DNA of 32,053 nt from Actinomadura sp. KC06 (GTDB lineage: Bacteria > Actinomycetota > Actinomycetes > Streptosporangiales > Streptosporangiaceae), in assembly GCF_004348735.1 (NCBI RefSeq), contig NZ_SMKT01000104.1:1-32053 (forward strand). The letters are read 5' to 3'. The position numbers and the translations under genes were made by a program. Below the pieces are notes generated by a model, which did no database searches, was not told where the DNA came from, and was given only the letters and a program-made list of their open reading frames with translations. Shown here piece by piece: positions 27,294-32,053 of the stretch. Position 1 is the stretch's first letter. Every line of letters starts with the position of its first letter.

Positions 27294-29435
27294 GTGAACG
27301 AGACGGCAGCGGACACGACGGCAGCGGACGGGACGGCGATGGATGCATGGCCGCCGCCGGGGGCCGTCCCGGTGGACACCGCGGACTTCTACTCCCGGCT
27401 CGCCGACCGCGGCTTCCGCTACGGGCCCGCGTTCCGCGGGCTGCGCGCCGCGTGGAGCCGGGGCGAGGAGATCTTCGCCGAGGTCGCGCTGGACGGCGCC
27501 CTCGGTGGCGCCGCGGCCTCCTACCTCCTCCACCCGGCGCTCTTCGATGGAGCGTTGCACACCACCCTGCTGCCGTCCCGCGACGGGCAGGACGCGCCGC
27601 GCCTGCCGTTCGTCTGGCGCGGCGTGCGGCTCCAGAACTCCGGGGCGCGCCGCCTGCGCGTCCGCATGGCGCCGGACGGCGACAACGCCGTGTCGCTGAC
27701 CGTCACCGACGACGAGGGGCGGGAGGTCGCCTCGGTCGCCTCGCTCGCGCTGCGCCCGCTCGGCGGCGGCCAGGCGGACGGCGCCGCGCTGCTGCGCCTC
27801 GCCTGGAACGCCGTGCCGCGCACACAAGCCGCCGCGGGCGACACGCGCCCGCTCGCCTTCCTCGGCACCGACCACCTCGGCGTCACCGGCGCGCTGAAGG
27901 CGGCGAGCCGGCGGGTCGACGTCCATCCGTCGCTGCGGTCCCTCGACGAGGGGCTGCGCGCGGGCGGCGACGCCGTCCCCGGCGCCGTGCTGGTCTCCTG
28001 CACCGACGAGGCCGCCGAGGTGCGCGCCGCGACCCAGCGGGCGCTCGTGCTGATCCAGGAATGGCTGGCCGACGCCAGGCTGGCCGACGTCCGGCTCGTC
28101 TTCGTCACGCGGGGCGCGGTGGCCGTCCGGGACGGGCACGACGTCCCCGACCTCGCCGGCGCGGCCGTCTGGGGGATGGTGCGCGCCGCGCAGGCCGAGC
28201 ACCCCGGGCGGTTCGCGCTGGTGGACCTCGACGACGCCGGGTCGGCCGGGCCCGCGCTCGTGTCCGCCGTGTCCGCCGGGGAGCCGCAGCTCGCCGTCCG
28301 CGACGGCGGCCTGCTCCGCCCGCGCCTGGTCCGCTGCCCGCCCGCCGCGTCCGGCGCCGCGTCGCGCTGGGACCCGGACGGCACCGTCCTGATCACCGGC
28401 GGCCTCGGCGCGCTCGGCGCGCACGTCGCCCGGCACCTCGTCCGGAGCGGGCGGACACGGCGGCTCGTGCTGCTCGGCCGCCGCGGCGCGGACACCGCCG
28501 GCGCCGCCGAGCTGGCCGAGGAGATCGCCGCGCTCGGCGGGCACGCGGAGATCGCCGCCTGCGACGCGGCCGACCGCGCCGCCCTCGCACGGGTGATCGC
28601 CGCGATCCCGGACCGGCACCCGCTCACCGCCGTCGTGCACGCCGCCGGAGCCGTGGACGACGGGACGGTCGCCGCCCTCACGCCCCGCAGGTTCGACCGC
28701 GTCCTGCGGCCCAAGGCGGACGCCGCGCTGAACCTGCACGAGCTGACCCGGGACCTGCCCGGCTGCGAGCTGATCCTGTTCTCGTCCGTCTCGGGCACCC
28801 TCGGCGGCGCCGGGCAGGCGAACTACGCCGCGGCCAACGCCTTCCTCGACGCGCTCGCGCACCGCCGCAAGGCGCTCGGGCTGCCCGGCGCGTCCTTGGC
28901 CTGGGGCCTGTGGGAGGGCGGGATGGCGGGCGGCCTCGGCACGGCCGACCTCACCCGCCTCCGCCGGTCGGGCCTCGCCGCCCTCACCGCCGAGCAGGGC
29001 CTCGCGCTGCTGGACGCCGCCGCGGGCCACGACCTGGCCGTGGTGGCGCCCGTCCGGCTCGACGAGGACGTCCTGCGCGAGGGCCCCGGCTCGCTTCCCG
29101 CGCTGCTGCTCGACCTCGCCGGCCCCGGCCGCGCGTCCCGCCCGCGGGAGGCCCCCGAGCTGCGCGAGCACCTCGCGCGCCTGGACGGCCCGGAACGCGA
29201 GGAGGCCGTCGTGGCGTTCGTCCGCGGCCAGGTCGCCGCCGTGCTCGGCCACGGCTCCGCCGACGACGTCGACCCGGCGCGCGAGTTCGGCGAGCTCGGA
29301 CTCGACTCGCTCACCACGGTCGAGCTGAACAGGCGGCTGGCCGCCGCGACGGGCCTGCGGCTGCCCGCCACCGTCGCCTTCGACCATCCGAGCGCCGCCG
29401 CGCTGGCCGGCCACCTGCACCGGCTCCTGACCTGA
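27294..29435 (+). CDS. PKS half-module: C-terminal half of DH-KR-ACP
   Basis: This 713-residue protein starts at GTG 27294, with GGAGG five bases upstream. After a short Ala/Thr-rich tail it begins exactly at the second hotdog of a PKS dehydratase: WPPPGAVPV, GFRYGPAF, then HPALFDGALH with Asp85 and His89. The first hotdog with the catalytic His, normally about 120 residues earlier, is absent. It continues with a pseudo-KR, a KR (TGGLGALG from 368, Tyr511, VDD, B-type) and an ACP (Ser672 in GLDSL). There is no KS or AT. The missing half is found at the C-terminus of the convergent PKS at 30684-32053. Upstream lies the FcoT-like gene and downstream the glycine oxidase, so its ACP most likely carries the enoyl chain that becomes the beta-amino acid starter. 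Confidence 0.93.
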   Translation: MNETAADTTAADGTAMDAWPPPGAVPVDTADFYSRLADRGFRYGPAFRGLRAAWSRGEEIFAEVALDGALGGAAASYLLHPALFDGALHTTLLPSRDGQDAPRLPFVWRGVRLQNSGARRLRVRMAPDGDNAVSLTVTDDEGREVASVASLALRPLGGGQADGAALLRLAWNAVPRTQAAAGDTRPLAFLGTDHLGVTGALKAASRRVDVHPSLRSLDEGLRAGGDAVPGAVLVSCTDEAAEVRAATQRALVLIQEWLADARLADVRLVFVTRGAVAVRDGHDVPDLAGAAVWGMVRAAQAEHPGRFALVDLDDAGSAGPALVSAVSAGEPQLAVRDGGLLRPRLVRCPPAASGAASRWDPDGTVLITGGLGALGAHVARHLVRSGRTRRLVLLGRRGADTAGAAELAEEIAALGGHAEIAACDAADRAALARVIAAIPDRHPLTAVVHAAGAVDDGTVAALTPRRFDRVLRPKADAALNLHELTRDLPGCELILFSSVSGTLGGAGQANYAAANAFLDALAHRRKALGLPGASLAWGLWEGGMAGGLGTADLTRLRRSGLAALTAEQGLALLDAAAGHDLAVVAPVRLDEDVLREGPGSLPALLLDLAGPGRASRPREAPELREHLARLDGPEREEAVVAFVRGQVAAVLGHGSADDVDPAREFGELGLDSLTTVELNRRLAAATGLRLPATVAFDHPSAAALAGHLHRLLT

Positions 29436-29487
29436 CCAGGCAGTTCCCCGGACGGCGCGGCCGTCCGCCCGACGAAGGGACCCGACC

Positions 29488-30612
29488 ATGCACGTGGTGA
29501 TCGTCGGCGGCGGCGTGATCGGGCTCGCCGCCGCGTGGCGCGCGCTCCGCGCCGGGCTGACCGCGACGGTGATCGACCCGGCGCCCGCGAGCAAGGCGTC
29601 GCACGTCTCGGCGGGCATGCTCCCGCCCGTCACCGAGCAGGTCCACGACCGCGGCCCGCTGCTCCGGTTCTACCTGGACTCGCGCGACCGCTACCCGTCC
29701 TTCGTCGCGGAACTGGAGGACGACGCGGGCCGCCCCGCCGGGTACCGCCGCGACGGCGTCCTCGACGCCGCCTTCGACGGCGCCGACCTCGCCGAGCTGC
29801 ACCGCCTCCGGGACTTCCAGATCTCCCTCGGCATCCGCACCGAGACCCTGGCGGCCCGCGACTGCCTGGACCTCGAACCGCGGCTCGCCCCGTCCGTCCA
29901 GGGCGGGCTGTTCGCCCCCGACGACGGGTCGGTCGACCCGCGGCGGCTGACCGCCGCGCTGATCGGCGCCGTCCGACGGCGCGGCGGCGACCTCGTCACC
30001 GACGCGGTCACCGGCGTCGTCACGGCGGGCGGCCGCGCGACCGGCGTGCGGCTGCGCTCCGGCGGCACCGTCTCCGGCGACCGGGTCGTCCTCGCGGCGG
30101 GCTGCTGGACGCACCGCCTCGGCGGCCTCCCGCCCGGCGCCGTCCCGGAGATCCGGCCCGTCAAGGGGCAGATCCTCCGGCTGCGCTCGGACCTGCCGTT
30201 CCTCACCCGGACCACCCGCGGCGTCGTCGCGGGCACCTCGGTGTATCTCGTCCCGCGCCTGGACGGCGAGCTCGTCATCGGCGCCACCTACGAGGACGTC
30301 GGCGACGACACGGCCGTCACGGCGGGCGGCGTCCAGGACCTGCTCGGCCGGGCCACCGCCGTGCTGCCCGGAGCGACCGCGCTGGAGTTCGCCGAGGCGA
30401 GCACCGGTCAGCGCCCGGCGGCGCCGGACGGCCTCCCGGTCCTCGGCGAGACCGCCGTCCCGGGCCTGCTGCTCTGCACGGGCCACTTCCGCATCGGCGT
30501 CCAGCTGACGCCCGCGACCGCCGACGCGCTGGTCGCGCTGCTGACCACCGGTGAGCTTCCCGAGTCGGCCGAGCCGTTCTCTCCGTCCCGCTTCGCGACC
30601 GCCACCGCCTGA
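29488..30612 (+). CDS. FAD-dependent glycine-oxidase-like enzyme (ThiO / CmiS2-type)
   Basis: This 374-residue member of the D-amino-acid-oxidase / glycine-oxidase family has its FAD-binding GGGVIG at residues 7-12, immediately after the first beta strand. The C-terminal FAD-loop signature reads GQRPAAPDGLPVLG then CTGHFRIGVQLTPATA, and the length is normal for glycine oxidases. ATG 29488 is preceded by GAAGGGA. In cremimycin biosynthesis CmiS2 oxidises the N-carboxymethyl (glycine-derived) group off the beta-amine, giving glyoxylate and a free beta-amino acid. Its place two genes after the FcoT-like gene supports that role. It closes the plus-strand unit, and a strong terminator follows. The alternative, a thiamine-pathway ThiO, is unlikely here because no thiamine genes are present. 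Confidence 0.88.
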   Translation: MHVVIVGGGVIGLAAAWRALRAGLTATVIDPAPASKASHVSAGMLPPVTEQVHDRGPLLRFYLDSRDRYPSFVAELEDDAGRPAGYRRDGVLDAAFDGADLAELHRLRDFQISLGIRTETLAARDCLDLEPRLAPSVQGGLFAPDDGSVDPRRLTAALIGAVRRRGGDLVTDAVTGVVTAGGRATGVRLRSGGTVSGDRVVLAAGCWTHRLGGLPPGAVPEIRPVKGQILRLRSDLPFLTRTTRGVVAGTSVYLVPRLDGELVIGATYEDVGDDTAVTAGGVQDLLGRATAVLPGATALEFAEASTGQRPAAPDGLPVLGETAVPGLLLCTGHFRIGVQLTPATADALVALLTTGELPESAEPFSPSRFATATA

Positions 30613-30628
30613 CCGCGCTGACCCGTCT

Positions 30629-30674
30629 AACGGCTCGGGGCCCTCATCGGCATCGATGAGGGCCCCGAGCCGTT
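30629..30674. terminator. Strong bidirectional terminator, perfect 21-bp stem
   Basis: The left arm 30629-30649 and right arm 30654-30674 are perfectly complementary (AACGGCTCGGGG... paired with ...CCCCGAGCCGTT) around a GCAT loop. It sits between the convergent glycine-oxidase gene (ends 30612) and the minus-strand PKS (ends 30684). An outer repeat, CCCGTCTA (30622-30629) with TAGACGGG (30685-30692), runs into the PKS stop codon. Confidence 0.9.
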
Positions 30675-30683
30675 TCCCGGTGT

Positions 30684-32053
30684 CTAGACGGGCATGGCCG
30701 CCGGGGCGAGCGTGCCGTCCGCGTTCTGCGTCCAGGACGTGTCGTCCTCGCCCCGCGTCCGGACGGTGATCGACCTGCGGCCCGACGCGTCCGCCGGGCC
30801 GATCAGCAGGTGCAGCAGGACGGCGCCGCGGGCGTCGAACGTGACGAGGGTGTGCAGCACGAGCTCCTCGATCTCGTCGCAGCCGGTCAGCGACGCGCCG
30901 TGCATGGCGAGCTCGACCAGCGCCGTGCCGGGCAGCAGGACCGTGCCCATGATGGTGTGGTCGGAGAGCCAGGGCTGAGAGTCCAGGGAGATCCGCCCCG
31001 TGAGCAGGCGGCCCCCGTCGGGAAGCTCTGTGGTGGCGGCGAGCAGCGGATGGCCCGTGGCGTCGAGCCCGAGCCCGGCGGCGCTGCCGGTCGCGACCGG
31101 TGCGTCCAGCCAGTAGCGCCGACGCTCGAACGGGTACGTCGGCAGGTCCACGCGGCGGCCTTCGCCGATCATCGCCGCGGACCAGTCCGCGTCGCCGCCG
31201 CACGCGAGGGCCAGGGCGCCGGTGAGGGTCTGCGCCTCGGGACGCCCGGGTCGCAGCAGCGGCTCGATGACAGGGTCGGTGTCGGTGGCGGCCGTCCGCG
31301 CGAGCGCGGTCAGCACGCCGTCCGGTCCGAGTTCGAGAAACGCGGTGACGCCTTCCCGGTGCAGGGCCTGGACGCCCTCGTGGAACCGGACGGCCTCGCG
31401 CACGTGCCGCACCCAGTAGCCGGGGGTCGCGATCTCCGGGCCCGCGAGGTCGCCGGTCAGGTTGGACACGATCGGGATCTCCGGCGGACGGTACTCCAGC
31501 CGCGCCGCGACCTCGCCGAACTCCTCCAGCATCCCGTCCATGTGGGGGGAGTGGAAGGCGTGGCCGACGCGCAGCCGATGCGTCTTCACGCCGCGCTCCT
31601 TCCACTCGTCCGCGATGGCCAGGACGTCGTCGGCGTCGCCGGAGACGACCGTGGCGCGGGGGCCGTTCACCGCCGCGACCGAGACGTCGCCGCGCAGCGT
31701 GCCCGCGACCTCGTCCGCGCCGGCCTGGATCGACACCATCGCGCCGCCGGGGCGGGTCTGTTGCATGAGGCGGGCGCGGGTGGTGATGAGGGTGGCGGCG
31801 TCGGTGAGGGTGAGGGTTCCGGCGAGGTGGGCGGCGGTGAGTTCGCCGAGGGAGTGTCCGAGGAGGTAGTCGGGGGTGATGCCGAGCGTTTCGAGCAGGC
31901 GGTGCAGGGCCGTCTGCAGGGCGAACAGGCTCGTCTGGGTGTAGAGCGTCTGGTCCAGCAGGTCCTCCTGGGACGTGTCGGCTTCCGCGAAAAGCACCGG
32001 CTTGAGCGGGTGGGGGAGGTGGGGGTCGAGGTGGTCGCAGACGTGGTCGAGGG
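30684..32053 (-). CDS. PKS ending [AT]-N-terminal half of DH (5' end outside window)
   Basis: The frame is open through the right edge (32051 on the minus strand reads LDHVCDHLDPHL), so only the C-terminal 455 or so residues are seen; the methionine-type codon at 31997 is internal. An AT comes first, with Ser in GHSLGE and HAFH in VGHAFHSPHM (malonyl-CoA). Then follows the first hotdog of a DH: GHPLLAATTEL and the catalytic His in HTIMGTVLLP. The protein stops right after DGTLAPAAMPV. In the intact DHs of this cluster this is the linker just before WPPPGA and the second hotdog. No second hotdog, KR or ACP follows. The stop TAG sits in the outer arm of a terminator repeat, so the ending looks settled rather than frameshifted. 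It very probably partners the half-module at 27294-29435. Confidence 0.92.
   Translation of the reverse strand, partial: LDHVCDHLDPHLPHPLKPVLFAEADTSQEDLLDQTLYTQTSLFALQTALHRLLETLGITPDYLLGHSLGELTAAHLAGTLTLTDAATLITTRARLMQQTRPGGAMVSIQAGADEVAGTLRGDVSVAAVNGPRATVVSGDADDVLAIADEWKERGVKTHRLRVGHAFHSPHMDGMLEEFGEVAARLEYRPPEIPIVSNLTGDLAGPEIATPGYWVRHVREAVRFHEGVQALHREGVTAFLELGPDGVLTALARTAATDTDPVIEPLLRPGRPEAQTLTGALALACGGDADWSAAMIGEGRRVDLPTYPFERRRYWLDAPVATGSAAGLGLDATGHPLLAATTELPDGGRLLTGRISLDSQPWLSDHTIMGTVLLPGTALVELAMHGASLTGCDEIEELVLHTLVTFDARGAVLLHLLIGPADASGRRSITVRTRGEDDTSWTQNADGTLAPAAMPV

Noticed and set aside
27294..29435. The half-DH-KR-ACP gene as a broken pseudogene
   Set aside because: It has a sound start site, intact KR and ACP active residues and no frameshift, it sits tightly in a unit, and its missing half exists at 30684-32053.
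1..32053. Thioesterase, ER domain, CRISPR array, tRNA/rRNA or insertion sequence
   Set aside because: I looked for each and found no supporting sequence. No ER lies between any DH and KR, no PKS ends in a thioesterase, and no transposase, CRISPR-type regular short repeats or RNA gene were recognised.

Overview
The window is very GC-rich, and its codons end almost always in G or C. Together with the modular type I polyketide synthase (PKS) genes, this points to an actinobacterium; I cannot name the genus. The whole window lies inside one biosynthetic gene cluster. The gene set best fits a polyketide macrolactam that starts from a beta-amino acid, of the vicenistatin / cremimycin / BE-14106 kind. 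I do not claim which compound is made.

Layout. (1) 1-8263, plus: two PKS genes, the first cut by the window edge. They carry [AT]-KR-ACP and KS-AT-DH-KR-ACP, end to end with matching docking ends, closed by a hairpin at 8321-8349. (2) 8363-11546, minus: an adenylating enzyme followed by a drug-efflux MFS transporter. (3) 11658-11915, plus: a free-standing carrier protein. (4) 11942-12871, minus: a discrete acyltransferase like VinK. (5) 13088-14668, plus: a second adenylating enzyme. (6) 14802-30612, plus: an NmrA-like Rossmann protein, a 3646-residue PKS (loading ACP plus two KS-AT-DH-KR-ACP modules), an FcoT-like hotdog enzyme, a PKS fragment (C-terminal half of DH-KR-ACP), and a glycine-oxidase-like flavoprotein. 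The unit is closed by a perfect 21-bp hairpin. (7) 30684-32053, minus, cut by the window edge: a PKS gene ending [AT]-N-terminal half of DH.

Inferred pathway. A separate starter PKS makes an enoyl thioester. The FcoT-like enzyme adds glycine to its beta carbon and releases the acid. The flavoprotein oxidises off the glycine carbons to leave a free beta-amino acid. One adenylating enzyme (probably 13088-14668) loads this onto the free carrier protein, and the other (probably 9993-11546) caps its amine with an amino acid. The VinK-like acyltransferase passes the capped unit to the N-terminal ACP of the 3646-residue PKS, which begins macrolactam chain growth. Every AT visible carries the HAFH signature for malonyl-CoA. 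The decapping peptidase, the cyclising thioesterase, regulators and the remaining modules are not in the window.

Two observations stand out. First, one PKS module appears to be cut in the middle of its dehydratase, exactly between the two hotdog folds. The halves lie in two different genes on opposite strands (30684-32053 and 27294-29435). Second, three promoters share a 10+10 bp tandem element (TARGGG-type half-sites) set 21-22 nt before a -10-like hexamer, each pointing at a starter-handling or first-PKS unit. This suggests a single pathway activator.
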